A DNA stretch of 64,000 nucleotides from Chloroflexota bacterium (GTDB lineage Bacteria > Chloroflexota > UBA11872). This document shows positions 42,576-51,371 of this stretch, piece after piece. The stretch spans positions 1 through 64,000 of the forward strand of contig JAPOVQ010000030.1 in the NCBI GenBank assembly GCA_026708035.1. The letters run 5' to 3'. Within the stretch, counting starts at the first letter, position 1; each line of letters opens with the position of its first letter. The position numbers and the translations under genes are program-made. The notes beneath the pieces were generated by a model. That model saw nothing but the letters and a program-made list of their open reading frames with translations. It searched no databases and had not been told where the DNA came from.

Positions 42576-43712
42576 GTGGAGCAACCGCGAGCCATCGTGC
42601 TGGGCACGGGCGTGATCGGGCGCGTGCACATCGACGCCCTGCGCCGCAACAACGTCGACATCGTGAGCGTGGTGGCGAGCAGCGAATCGCGGAGCATTGC
42701 CGCCGCAGCCGAATTCGGCATTCCCCGCGGCGACCCGGACGTGGCCACCGCCCTTCGCGCCACCAGTCCGGACGTGGTGCACGTCTGCACGCCCGACACC
42801 TACCACCTGGAGCACGCCGGCATGGCTTTGGACGCCGGCGCGCACGTGGTCTGCGAGAAGCCCCTCACCACCGACGCCGGGTCGGCCGGAGAGCTCTACC
42901 GGCGCGCGGCGGACTCGGGCCGCGTGCACGCCATCTGCTTCAACAACCGCTTCTACACGCTGGTGCAAGAGCTAGCCGCGCGCCGGCGGCTGGGCACGCT
43001 GGACCGCGTCATGCTCGTCCGAGCATCCGTCGCGGACGACACCTTTTGGCTCGAAACCGATTGGGACTGGCGCCTGCTCCCCGAAATGGGCGGGCCGACC
43101 ATCGTCACCTCGACCACCGGCAGCCACCTGCTCGATCTGACCAGCTTTCTCATCGGCAGCCGCATCGTGGCCGTGTGCGCGGACTTCCTCACGGCGCACG
43201 ACGTGCGCAAGCGCCCGCGTTCCGACGGGGGCATGGACGACTACCACGCGCCCGGCGAGGATGTCTCGAACCTGCTGGTGCACTGGGAAAATGGCGCCCG
43301 CGGCGTGCTCTCGCTGTCGCACGTGGCCGTGGGGCACCCCTACCGCATCCGCGTCGAGATCGACGCCACGGCGATGGGCGTGAGTTGGGACTCCGAGCGG
43401 CCCAACGAGCTGTGGCTCGGACACCGCACCGAGCCCAACGAGATCGTCCTCCCGGACCCACGCCAGGCGACGGAGGAAGGCAGCCGGTTCATGGACAACC
43501 CCGGCGCCTACCGCGAGGGCTTCGGCGATACCTTCCGCCTGCTGTTCCGCGAGGTCTACCGCGCCGTCGGCGACGGCGGCCAGCCCGACGCGCCGACGTT
43601 TCCCACGTTCCAGGACGGCTACGGCATCCAAATCGTGCACGACGCCGCCCTGCAGAGCTTCCAGGAACGCCGCTGGGTCGACGTGGACTGGACGGCCTTC
43701 GACGGGAACTAG
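42576..43712 (+). CDS. Gfo/Idh/MocA family oxidoreductase (1)
   Basis: The 378-residue protein has an N-terminal Rossmann fold starting AIVLGTGVIGRVHIDALR, the CEKPLTTDAG motif (EKP with catalytic Lys) at about 95, and a C-terminal substrate domain. It would oxidise or reduce a sugar or cyclitol with NAD(P). The start chosen is GTG 42576, 8 nt after GAGG, because homology begins 7 residues later; a longer in-frame reading back to 42504 crosses the probable operator. The gene stands alone on the plus strand and ends in a repeat-bearing gap. Confidence 0.9.
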   Translation: MEQPRAIVLGTGVIGRVHIDALRRNNVDIVSVVASSESRSIAAAAEFGIPRGDPDVATALRATSPDVVHVCTPDTYHLEHAGMALDAGAHVVCEKPLTTDAGSAGELYRRAADSGRVHAICFNNRFYTLVQELAARRRLGTLDRVMLVRASVADDTFWLETDWDWRLLPEMGGPTIVTSTTGSHLLDLTSFLIGSRIVAVCADFLTAHDVRKRPRSDGGMDDYHAPGEDVSNLLVHWENGARGVLSLSHVAVGHPYRIRVEIDATAMGVSWDSERPNELWLGHRTEPNEIVLPDPRQATEEGSRFMDNPGAYREGFGDTFRLLFREVYRAVGDGGQPDAPTFPTFQDGYGIQIVHDAALQSFQERRWVDVDWTAFDGN

Positions 43713-43773
43713 ACCCGGACTTGAGACCCCTGCATAACACCCCTCCGCCGGAAATCTGAGAGCCGGCCCTGTT

Positions 43774-43806
43774 CCCTCTCCCTGAGGGAGAGGGTTAGGG
43801 TGAGGG
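43774..43806 (+). repeat. CCCTCTCCC...GGGAGAGGG intergenic repeat (copy 1)
   Basis: Stem CCCTCTCCC / GGGAGAGGG with a short loop, followed by TTAGGGTGAGGG. The same element occurs at 48734-48768, 50151-50184, 53393-53425 and 62485-62519, always between genes and here in one orientation. This copy lies between convergent genes. Confidence 0.8.
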
Positions 43807-43879
43807 GGATCTGGAGTTTGGAGCTAGGCAGTCGGCCAGTAGTGCAAGGATCTCCGAAGGCGGAAGTCCAGCGGCCCCG

Positions 43880-44866
43880 CTACTCCGGCTCGAACAGCGA
43901 CTTCGGCGGCTCGCCGCGCAGCACCCGCGCAACCTCCGCCGCGGCCTCACGGCGCAGGATGCGGATCGACGTCCGCGAGTAGAAGCCGCCGTGCGGCGTC
44001 ACGATCAGGTTCGGCGCCTCGCGCAGCGGCGAGTCCATCGGCAGCGGCTCTTCTTCCGTCACGTCCAGCCCCGCGCCGGCGATCCGCCCGTCCTTGAGCG
44101 CCTGCGCCAGCGCCGCGTTGTCGACGACCGCGCCGCGTGCCGTGTTGATGAGAAACACGCTGGGCTTCATGAGGTCGAACTCGGCCTCGCCGATGAGGTG
44201 GTGCGTCTGCGCCCGCAACGGCGTGTGCACCGAGACGAAGTCCGACTCTCGCAGCAGATCATCCAACGGCACGCGCTCGACCTGCGCCGCCTCGAACGCC
44301 GAGTCTGGCGCGCGCGGCGAGTGCCCGATGGCCCGCAGCCCAAAAGCCCGCGCACGCGCCGCCACGGCCTGCGCCGTCTGTCCCAGACCGATCAGCCCAA
44401 GCGTCTGACCCTCGACGCGCTCCATCCGCTCCGGCACGCCGCCGCTGGCGTCCCAGATGCCGGCGCGCACGTCGTCGTTGTAGACCACGATGTGGCGCGC
44501 CAGGGCGAGCAGAAAGCCCATGGTGTGGTCCGCGACCTCGCCGACCTGGTAGTCGCGCACGTTGCACACCACGATGCCCTTCGCCGTCGCCGCCGCCACG
44601 TCGATCGGGTCCATGCCGGTGCCGTAGCGCACGATCACCTTGCAGCGCTCCAGCGCGTCGACCACCCGAGCCGTGATCGGCGCGTACTGCTCGAGCAGCC
44701 CGTCGGCGTCGGCCACCTTCTCGATCAGCGCGTCTTCGGTGAAACACTGCTCGACGACAAGCTCGGCGCCGATGGGATCGAGCTCGGCCTGCTCGATCAC
44801 CGGCGGCATCTCGAAATCGCAGTCGGTGATCACGACCCGGAAGCGGGGCTCGGTCATCGGCGCCAT
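43880..44866 (-). CDS. D-2-hydroxyacid dehydrogenase, CtBP-like (paralogue 2)
   Basis: The 328-residue enzyme contains the Rossmann loop LIGLGQTAQAVAARARAFG, catalytic Arg in INTARGAVVD, Glu in TEEEPLPM and His in VTPHGGFYS. The strand after the loop lacks the usual Asp (AIGHSPRAP), which may favour NADP. The N-terminus offers two ATGs three codons apart. It is the last gene of a unit with hyuB2 and the aldolase at 44916, 49 bp downstream of the latter. It probably reduces or oxidises a keto or hydroxy acid linked to that aldolase. Confidence 0.88.
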   Translation of the reverse strand: MAPMTEPRFRVVITDCDFEMPPVIEQAELDPIGAELVVEQCFTEDALIEKVADADGLLEQYAPITARVVDALERCKVIVRYGTGMDPIDVAAATAKGIVVCNVRDYQVGEVADHTMGFLLALARHIVVYNDDVRAGIWDASGGVPERMERVEGQTLGLIGLGQTAQAVAARARAFGLRAIGHSPRAPDSAFEAAQVERVPLDDLLRESDFVSVHTPLRAQTHHLIGEAEFDLMKPSVFLINTARGAVVDNAALAQALKDGRIAGAGLDVTEEEPLPMDSPLREAPNLIVTPHGGFYSRTSIRILRREAAAEVARVLRGEPPKSLFEPE

Positions 44867-44915
44867 CCAATCACGGGGCAGTCACCACGCGTGAGCGCGG
44901 ACCAACGTCGCGTGC

Positions 44916-45584
44916 CTACAGAATGCCGTATTCCCTGAACACCTCGCCCACATCGCGACCGGTGGCCAGGATCTCGCGCACGTTGGTCTCGCCCCGGCCC
45001 TTGGCCTCGGCGCGGTCCAGCACTTCGGCCGCCGCCTCGCCCGGAACCACCACCACGCCCATGTCGTCCCCGACGATCACGTCGCCGTAGGCAACCCGCG
45101 CGCCGGCGCAATCGATGGGCTGGCCCCACTCGATGCCCTCGCAACGGCCCTCGGAGTCAACCGGACTCTGGCCGACCGCGAATACCGGAAAGTCGATCTC
45201 CTCGATCTCGTGCACGTCGCGCGTCAGTCCGTCGATCACGCAGCCCACGGCGCCCCGAGTCTGTGCGGACGTGCTGAGCAGGCCGCCCCAGACGCCCGAT
45301 TCGTAGTGCCCGGTGGTGGTGATCACCAACACGTCGTTGGGCCGCATGGCGCGGAAGGCCTCGAACAGCACCTGGTAGGGTTCGTCCGGCGGCCGGTAGA
45401 CGGCGGTCTGCAAGAGCGGCAGCGCCCGACCGACGATGCGGGCGCCGGGATACATCGGACGCACGTCGCGCCGCATGGCCTGCACCGGCACGCCCATGCG
45501 GTCCAGGCTGTCGGCGATCAGCGCAGAGTGCAGCGCCTGGAATCGCTCTCGCGTGGCATCGTCAAATTCAGGCGCTTGGCTCAT
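44916..45584 (-). CDS. RraA-fold 4-hydroxy-4-methyl-2-oxoglutarate-type aldolase
   Basis: The 222-residue protein is longer than E. coli RraA (about 160) and fits class II HMG/CHA aldolases, which release pyruvate from tertiary alcohol keto acids. The diagnostic G-x20-R-D-x2-E pattern is present: the second Gly of WGGLL, then exactly 20 residues to RDVHE. The ATG overlaps the stop of hyuB2 (ATGA). Retro-aldol cleavage of a branched or hydroxylated keto acid is the likely role, with possible oxaloacetate decarboxylase side activity. A role in RNase E inhibition is unlikely given the motif. Confidence 0.85.
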   Translation of the reverse strand: MSQAPEFDDATRERFQALHSALIADSLDRMGVPVQAMRRDVRPMYPGARIVGRALPLLQTAVYRPPDEPYQVLFEAFRAMRPNDVLVITTTGHYESGVWGGLLSTSAQTRGAVGCVIDGLTRDVHEIEEIDFPVFAVGQSPVDSEGRCEGIEWGQPIDCAGARVAYGDVIVGDDMGVVVVPGEAAAEVLDRAEAKGRGETNVREILATGRDVGEVFREYGIL

Positions 45585-47383
45585 TCAGCGGCTCCATTGG
45601 CTGTGCGGCGCTGGCCCGTCTCGTTAAGCTCCGCGTGGCCAGCCGCCACGTTGACGGCCACACCGTACATCTCGCGCGCCTCGTCCGGATCGAGGAGCAG
45701 ATCCCGCACGTCTTCGAGCACCAGCGCCGGATCGCGCTCGCTCGGATCGCCGTAGCCGCCTCCGCCCGGTGTGCGCAGCAGGATCTGGTCGCCGATGTCG
45801 AGCACGACGTTCGAAAACTTTCCGTCGGAGATCGTGTCGAACATCTCCCGGGCCGTTTGCCAGTCACTCTCCCCGGCGCGTCGGAAGAGCAGTGCCGTCG
45901 TTCCGCCCTCGGACCCGCCGTGCAGCCCCCACGCCCGGTTGGATGTGCGGTTGAGATGCGCGCTCACGGTGATCGGCGACAGGCACGTCCAGATGCGCTG
46001 CACGCCGTGGCCGCCGCGATAGGCCCCCGCGCCCGCGCCGCCCTCGGCGATCGAGTATTCATCCAGACGCACCGGATAGCGCGTCTCCCACACCTCGCAC
46101 GGCGCATTGAGGCAGTTGCCGTTCTTCACGATCTGCGCGTCGTTGCCGTCGGCGTCGCGCCGGCCGCCCCAGCCCATGCCCTCGTGGTGCAGGATCACGA
46201 AGGGCTCGCCGGTGTCAATGTTCGTCCCATAGAACCCCAGCAGGCCGCAGGTGCCGCCGTCGGCCGCGGAGCTGCGATCGCTGGCCTGCGCGAACGCGGC
46301 CAGCAGAACGTCAACGGTCGTCGGATAGGTGTCGGAGTTCCCGCCCACGCACGACCCGGGATAGTTCACGTTCACGATCGACCCCGGCGGCGCCACGATG
46401 GCAATGGGCCGGTAGGCGCCGTGATTCCACGGAATCGGGATGTCGATCATGTGAAAGATGCCGGCGTACGTCGCGGACGCCGTGGTGCCGAACGACTGGT
46501 TGATCGCGCCGGCCGCCTGCGAGTCCGACCCGGTGTAGTCGACGATCACCTCGTCGCCGCGAATCACCACCGTGGCCCGGATCTTCCAGGGACGGTCCGG
46601 GATCACGCCGTCGTCCTCCAGGAAGCCCTCGGCCGTGTAGGCGCCGTCCGGCAGCCGATCAAGGGCCTGCCGCATCAGCACTTCCGACACGTCCTTGATC
46701 TGGCCGGAAAGCTGGCGGAAGCGCTCGACGCCAAGCTTTTCGACGAGGCCCACGATGCGCCGCTCGGCCAGGTAGGTCGAGCCCACCATCGCCATCAGGT
46801 CGCCGCGCGACACCTTGGGCGTGCGCACGTTCGACGTGATGATGGCGAAGATGTCTTCCACCGGCTCGTCGTCCTGGTAGATCTTGATCGGCGGCAGCCG
46901 CAATCCCTCCTGGAAGATGTTGCGCGTGTCGCCAAACGCGGCGGGCACCATGCCGCCGATATCCGTCATGTGCGCGATGTTGGCCGCGTAGGCCACCACT
47001 TCGCCTTCGTAGAAGCAGGGCTTCAGGGTCATGAACTCGGGCAGGTGGCAGCCGCCGCGGTAGGGGTCGTTGTGCAGGATCACGTCGCCCGGATGCATGT
47101 TGTCGGGGCCAACCTCTTTGATGGCCCACTCGACGGTGTGCACGATGGCGCCGATGTGCGCCGGGCAGAAGTCGCCCTGCGCGATCATCTCGCCTTCGGC
47201 GTCAAACACCACGCAGGAGAAGTCGCGCGCCTCGTTGAACATCGTCGAGTAAGACGTGCGCAGCATGGCCACGCCCATCTCCTCGCAGATGCCGACCAAG
47301 CTGTTGCGCGTGATCTCCAGCTCAACCGGATCGTCGATATGCAGGTCGGCGACGCTGCGCTTGGGGTCGGTGTCTCGGGGCAT
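45581..47383 (-). CDS. hyuB: N-methylhydantoinase B family protein (second copy)
   Basis: The 600-residue HyuB paralogue has SYSTMFNEARDFSCVVFD, ILHNDPYRGGCHLPEFM, GSCVGGNSDTYP and RTPGGGGYGDPSERD. It matches the upstream copy throughout but ends at the conventional length and lacks the Cys4 tail. No hyuA gene is adjacent; it must either share the HyuA at 38379 or act with one elsewhere. It is the first gene of a unit with the aldolase (ATGA overlap) and a hydroxyacid dehydrogenase. The upstream 104-bp gap is shared with the divergent SnoaL-like gene. Confidence 0.9.
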   Translation of the reverse strand: MPRDTDPKRSVADLHIDDPVELEITRNSLVGICEEMGVAMLRTSYSTMFNEARDFSCVVFDAEGEMIAQGDFCPAHIGAIVHTVEWAIKEVGPDNMHPGDVILHNDPYRGGCHLPEFMTLKPCFYEGEVVAYAANIAHMTDIGGMVPAAFGDTRNIFQEGLRLPPIKIYQDDEPVEDIFAIITSNVRTPKVSRGDLMAMVGSTYLAERRIVGLVEKLGVERFRQLSGQIKDVSEVLMRQALDRLPDGAYTAEGFLEDDGVIPDRPWKIRATVVIRGDEVIVDYTGSDSQAAGAINQSFGTTASATYAGIFHMIDIPIPWNHGAYRPIAIVAPPGSIVNVNYPGSCVGGNSDTYPTTVDVLLAAFAQASDRSSAADGGTCGLLGFYGTNIDTGEPFVILHHEGMGWGGRRDADGNDAQIVKNGNCLNAPCEVWETRYPVRLDEYSIAEGGAGAGAYRGGHGVQRIWTCLSPITVSAHLNRTSNRAWGLHGGSEGGTTALLFRRAGESDWQTAREMFDTISDGKFSNVVLDIGDQILLRTPGGGGYGDPSERDPALVLEDVRDLLLDPDEAREMYGVAVNVAAGHAELNETGQRRTANGAAE

Positions 47384-47487
47384 GCCAGCACCGGCGATTG
47401 GCGGCGGGGCGCTCCCGCCACCTCGGTATCATAAGGTCCCCGCCGCGCCGCCACGCCGAGCCGGCGCCCCCGAAGCGAGGCCGCCAG

Positions 47488-47823
47488 ATGCGAACCGCCC
47501 AAGAGGTGTTCGACGATCATTGGGACGCGGTGATGTCCGGCGACATGGACCGCTTGCTTTCCGACTACGCCGACGACGCGCTCTTCGTGCGACCGGGCCA
47601 GGTTGCCCAGGGTCACGCGGAGATCACCGCGTTCTTCATGGATATCGGCGGCGCGCTCGACGGCTTCTCCGTCGAGCAGGTGTCGGTGACCACCGCCGAG
47701 CCGATCGTGGTGCTGGAGTGGCAGGGCAGTCACGCCGACGGCCGCAGCGCGTCGGGCACGGACTCGTTTGTCATCACCGACGACAAGATTCGGCTTCAAA
47801 CGCTCGTGTTCAGGGTCGACTAA
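47488..47823 (+). CDS. SnoaL/NTF2-like domain protein
   Basis: The 111-residue protein (MRTAQEVFDDHWDAVMSGD...) has the alpha+beta cone layout of SnoaL-like/NTF2 proteins: an N-terminal helix pair with LLSDYADDALFVRPG, then strands with a conserved ITAFF and a final VFRVD strand. Members are small polyketide cyclases, dehydratase-like enzymes or binding proteins, and function cannot be assigned. The ATG at 47488 follows GCGAGG by about 7 nt. It is divergent from hyuB2 and 45 bp upstream of the beta-lactamase-fold gene, with which it is probably cotranscribed. Confidence 0.75.
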   Translation: MRTAQEVFDDHWDAVMSGDMDRLLSDYADDALFVRPGQVAQGHAEITAFFMDIGGALDGFSVEQVSVTTAEPIVVLEWQGSHADGRSASGTDSFVITDDKIRLQTLVFRVD

Positions 47824-47868
47824 GCGCGTCGGGCAACACGCGACCAGCCATTCGGAGGACTTAATCCC

Positions 47869-48609
47869 ATGAAATCGGTCCAAATCGACTTTCTCGGCCA
47901 CGCGTCGTTCCGCTTCACCGCCCCCACCGGCGAGGTCATCTACTTCGATCCCTGGCTCGACGACAACCCCGTCTGCTCGGAGGGGTTGGCCGACGTCGAC
48001 CGCGCGGACGTCGTATGCGTGTCGCACGGGCACGTCGACCATCTCGGCGACGCCATCGCCATCGTGCAGAAGACCGGCGCCACGCTGATCGCCAGCCCGG
48101 AAGTGGCCGGATACGCCGACACCCACGGCATCGGCTTCGACACCGACTCCTGCCCGCTCAACATCGGCGGCACGGCCAAGCTGGGCGGCGTGGCCTACAC
48201 CATGGTGCGCGCCGACCACTCGACCGGCATGCACGGCCAGGCCTACCGCGAAGGCGCCGTCTACGCCGAGCCCGACGGCAGCGTCTGCGGCTTCGTGCTG
48301 ACGTTCGACGACGGGCCGGTGATCTACGACACCGCCGACACGGGCGTGTTCGGCGATATGGCGCTCATCAGCCAGCTCTACGCGCCCGACCTGGTGATCA
48401 TGCCCGCCGGCGGCAAATACACCATGGGCGTCAAGGAAGCGGCCATGGCCGCCGCGCTGACGCGACCGCGGGCCGTCATCCCCTGCCACTACGACACCTT
48501 CCCGAACCAGGCGGCGGATATCGACGACCTGCGGCGGCGCATCGCCGACCTCACGCCCCGCACGAGCGTGATCGAGCTCAAGCCGGGCGAATCCGTCAGC
48601 TACCCGTAG
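47869..48609 (+). CDS. metallo-beta-lactamase-fold hydrolase (UPF0173 type)
   Basis: The 246-residue protein has the MBL-fold metal motif SHGHVDHLGD (HxHxDH) near residue 52. An upstream FLGHASFRF start, the later DTADTG Asp and a C-terminal His (IPCHYDTFP) complete a two-metal site. This matches the UlaG/UPF0173 branch, whose members act on sugar lactones or other esters (UlaG opens L-ascorbate 6-phosphate). A lactonase role would fit the sugar-acid setting, but this is inference. GGAGG lies 11 nt before the ATG. Confidence 0.85.
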   Translation: MKSVQIDFLGHASFRFTAPTGEVIYFDPWLDDNPVCSEGLADVDRADVVCVSHGHVDHLGDAIAIVQKTGATLIASPEVAGYADTHGIGFDTDSCPLNIGGTAKLGGVAYTMVRADHSTGMHGQAYREGAVYAEPDGSVCGFVLTFDDGPVIYDTADTGVFGDMALISQLYAPDLVIMPAGGKYTMGVKEAAMAAALTRPRAVIPCHYDTFPNQAADIDDLRRRIADLTPRTSVIELKPGESVSYP

Positions 48610-48846
48610 CCGCACCGAGGTGACCATCACCAACGTCCGAGCCCATCACCCCGGCGAAGAGCTTGCCCCGTACGCGATACGGGGGAGACCTTTGCGCAAT
48701 CCCTCCAGTAGAGATTTGAGAGTAGTTCCGGTTCCCTCTCCCTTCATGGGAGAGGGTTAGGGTGAGGGTGAGCCGAGGCTTGGGCGTGGGATGTTGACCA
48801 TTTGTTCGGAGGCCTCCGAAGGCGGGAACATGAGAGCCGTGACGGC
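48610..48846. repeat. intergenic repeat cluster
   Basis: Three elements are stacked in this gap. CCCCGTACGCGATACGGGGG at 48666-48685 is a palindrome related to 56356-56375. A CCCTCTCCC/GGGAGAGGG element lies at 48734-48768. The segment 48762-48803 also occurs, diverged, at 1300-1341. The gap separates the hydrolase from the rhamnonate-dehydratase-like gene. Confidence 0.7.
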
Positions 48847-50004
48847 ATGAGAATCGCCAGCGTCCAAGCCGTCGCCCTCGACTTTGGCGAACGGCGCGCC
48901 ACCAGCAAACCCCGCGCGTCGTGGACGGAGGACGCCCGTGTGGGCTCGCCCATGGCCCCCTACCCGCGCTACGCCGAGGTCCGCTCCAGCTGGACGCCGG
49001 ACTGGCCGGGCGTGGGCGTGGTGGTCACCGCCGACGACGGTACCCAGGGCCTCGGCATCGGCGCGCTCGGCCGGCCCATGGCCGCCCTGGTGGACGACTA
49101 CCTCGGCCCCCGCATCGTCGGCGAGCCGGCGCTGGCCACCGAGCGCCTGTACGACATGATGCTGCGGCTGTGCTCGCCGTTCGGCGCCACGGGGCTCGCC
49201 TCATACGCCGTGAGCGCCATCGACCTGGCGTTGTGGGACCTCAAGGGCAAGGTGCTGGATCGACCGGTGTACGAGCTGATGGGCGGCCCATCCCGCGACG
49301 AAATCGTCTGCTACGCCACCGGGCCACAGCACGAGTGGCACCTGGAGTTGGGCTTCACCGCCACCAAGCACCCCTGCCGCTACGGCCCGCCGGACGGCCT
49401 GGACGGACTGCGCCGCAACGTCGACGACATCGCCGCCCTGCGCGACTTCGTCGGGCCGGACATCGAGCTGATGCTGGATTGCTGGATGTCACTCGACGTG
49501 GAGTACGCCGTGCGCCTCATCGAGGAACTGCGGCCCTTCAAGCTCAAGTGGATCGAGGAGGTGCTGCGCTCCGAGGACATGGACAGCCACGCCGCGCTGC
49601 GTAACCGCGTGCCCTGGCAGACCCTCGCCACCGGCGAGCACTGGTATACCCCGGTCCCGTTCCAGCACGCCGCCAGCCGCCGCCTGGTGGACATCCTGCA
49701 GCCCGACATCATGTGGGTGGGCGGCATCACGGCCCTGATGCGCATCTGCGCCATCGCCGACGCGGCCGGGCTGTCGGTCATCCCGCACGGCGGCGTCAAC
49801 GAGCCCTACGGCCAGCACGCGTGCTACGCCCTGCCCGGCATTCCCTGGGGCGAGTATTTCGTCGCCTCGGGCCCCGGCACCGACCTCGCCGACGCTGTCT
49901 CGGTCCCCGGCGCGTCTCACCCAGTCGACGGCCGCCTACGCCCCTCCGACGCCCCCGGCTTCGGCATCGAAATCGACCTGGCGACGCTGCGCCCCTACGG
50001 CTAG
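48847..50004 (+). CDS. L-rhamnonate dehydratase-like enolase-superfamily enzyme
   Basis: The 385-residue protein resembles RhmD more than the galactonate dehydratases. It has MLDCWMSLDVEYAVRLIEEL (metal Asp), KWIEEVLRSED (Glu), ATGEHWYT (Glu, His), QPDIMWVGGIT (Asp) and IPHGGVNEPYG (His), then a C-terminal PGFGIEIDLATLRPYG. RhmD turns L-rhamnonate into 2-keto-3-deoxy-L-rhamnonate, which an HpcH/HpaI aldolase can split to pyruvate and lactaldehyde; such an aldolase is at 61543. ATG 48847 is chosen because conserved sequence starts at MRIASVQAV. The gene is monocistronic between two repeat clusters. Confidence 0.82.
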   Translation: MRIASVQAVALDFGERRATSKPRASWTEDARVGSPMAPYPRYAEVRSSWTPDWPGVGVVVTADDGTQGLGIGALGRPMAALVDDYLGPRIVGEPALATERLYDMMLRLCSPFGATGLASYAVSAIDLALWDLKGKVLDRPVYELMGGPSRDEIVCYATGPQHEWHLELGFTATKHPCRYGPPDGLDGLRRNVDDIAALRDFVGPDIELMLDCWMSLDVEYAVRLIEELRPFKLKWIEEVLRSEDMDSHAALRNRVPWQTLATGEHWYTPVPFQHAASRRLVDILQPDIMWVGGITALMRICAIADAAGLSVIPHGGVNEPYGQHACYALPGIPWGEYFVASGPGTDLADAVSVPGASHPVDGRLRPSDAPGFGIEIDLATLRPYG

Positions 50005-50343
50005 TCCCTGTAGGGCCGTCCCTGGTGGGCGCCCTCCGGATCGGATACGGGCAGCCACAAGGGCTGCCCCTACACCCGATGGGAACCCAGAATTCGTGTA
50101 GGGGCGCCCCTTGTGGGCGCCCGCGTGCCCGTCGTCGCCACGTTCCGGCTCCCTCTCCCCGCGGGAGAGGGTCAGGGTGAGGGGTTCGGTGGCCCAAATC
50201 CGGTGGCCCGCGCTGCGTGCAGCGTGGGATCGGCCTCAGGTGGATCTTTAAGGCCAATCCACTTGTAAGCGCCCTTCCATTCGCCGCCCCGCCCTCGCTG
50301 GTAGGCTCGCCGCAGCACCGCGCATCGTCCATCGGAAGACTCC
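50005..50343. repeat. 339-bp gap filled with palindromic repeats
   Basis: The gap holds four dispersed elements in a row: a TGTAGGGCCGTCCCTGGTGG form with a GGGCGCCC arm (50009-50034), GGGCAGCC...GGCTGCCCCTACA (50049-50074), GTGTAGGGGCGCCCCTTGTG with a GGGCGCCC arm (50097-50123), and CCCTCTCCCC...GGGAGAGGG (50151-50184). The middle two repeat the 5515-5604 arrangement. No gene was found. Confidence 0.75.
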
Positions 50344-51369
50344 TTGCAGCGTCAACCCGCCGTCGTGGTCCAGGGTCTGGAAAAGACCTACCCCGGCGGC
50401 ACGCGCGCCATCGACGGCATCGACTTCACCGTCGAGCAGGGCGAGTTTTTCGGCTTCCTCGGACCCAACGGCGCGGGCAAGACCACCACCATCAAGATCC
50501 TGGCCACGCTGCTGCCCAAGAGCGCCGGGCACGTGGAAGTCGCCGGCATCGACATCGACCGGGACGCGCGAGGCGTCCGGGCGTCCATCGGCGTCGCCCT
50601 GCAGGAGGTCGGCCTGGACGATCTCTCGAAGGGTCGCGACTTCCTGGTCTTGCAGGGGCGCCTCTACGGCGTCGGACGCGCCGAGGCCAACCGCCGCGCC
50701 GATGAGCTGCTGGAGCTGGTGGGACTCTCGGGCGTCGGCAAGCGCAAGATCGGCTCGTACTCCGGCGGCATGCGGCGGCGCATCGACCTGGCCGGCGCGC
50801 TCATGCACCGTCCGAACATCCTGTTCCTGGACGAGCCCACGTCCGGCCTCGATCCGCAGAGCCGCCTGGCGATCTGGGAGCACCTGGAGCAACTCAACGC
50901 CGAGGGCGTGACCGTCATGCTCACCACCCAGCACATGGACGAGGCCGACCGGCTGTGCCGCCGGCTGGCCATCATCGACCACGGGCGCCTGGTGACCGAA
51001 GGCTCACCCAGCGCGCTCAAGGCCGGCGTCGGCGGCGACGTTGTGCGCGTGAGCTTCGGCCCGATGGAATCGCCCGACGGCCGCGCGGACACCGCGCTCG
51101 GCACCCTGCGCCAGCTCCCCTCGGTGCAGGAAGCCGACACAACCCCTGACGGATTGACCGCCACGGTCGACGACGGCGGTACGGCCGCGCCCGCGATTCT
51201 GCGCGCGCTCAACGACGTGGAAGTCCCCGTGGCCAACCTCGCCGTCACCCGTCCATCGCTCGACGACGTTTTCCTGCATCACACGGGACGCGAGATTCGT
51301 GAGGCCGCCGCCGACGAGGACGCCGAGTCGCGCGTGTGGGGCCAGTGGATGGGCGTGAACCGGAGGTAA
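50344..51369 (+). CDS. ABC transporter ATP-binding protein, DrrA-like
   Basis: The 341-residue ATPase has Walker A GPNGAGKTTT, signature YSGGMRRRIDLAGAL, Walker B ILFLDEPTSGLD and switch TTQHMDEADRL. The C-terminal region has the LDDVFLHHTGR motif seen in DrrA-type drug and lipid exporters. It starts at TTG 50344, about 5 nt after GGAAG; no better start exists because the domain begins at residue 6. With the permease 2 bp downstream it forms an ABC-2 export pair. The cargo (antibiotic, lipid or polysaccharide) is unknown, and nothing links it to the sugar-acid genes around it. Confidence 0.92.
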   Translation: MQRQPAVVVQGLEKTYPGGTRAIDGIDFTVEQGEFFGFLGPNGAGKTTTIKILATLLPKSAGHVEVAGIDIDRDARGVRASIGVALQEVGLDDLSKGRDFLVLQGRLYGVGRAEANRRADELLELVGLSGVGKRKIGSYSGGMRRRIDLAGALMHRPNILFLDEPTSGLDPQSRLAIWEHLEQLNAEGVTVMLTTQHMDEADRLCRRLAIIDHGRLVTEGSPSALKAGVGGDVVRVSFGPMESPDGRADTALGTLRQLPSVQEADTTPDGLTATVDDGGTAAPAILRALNDVEVPVANLAVTRPSLDDVFLHHTGREIREAAADEDAESRVWGQWMGVNRR

Positions 51370-51371
51370 CC

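Noticed and set aside
45635-47434. 599-codon open frame antisense to hyuB2
   Set aside because: It mirrors the HyuB codons and encodes a His/Arg/Val-rich sequence with no domain; the HyuB reading has all family motifs.
47185-48633. 482-codon open frame antisense to the SnoaL-like and beta-lactamase-fold genes
   Set aside because: The plus-strand genes have ribosome sites and clear motifs; the antisense product has no domain and spans the intergenic gap.
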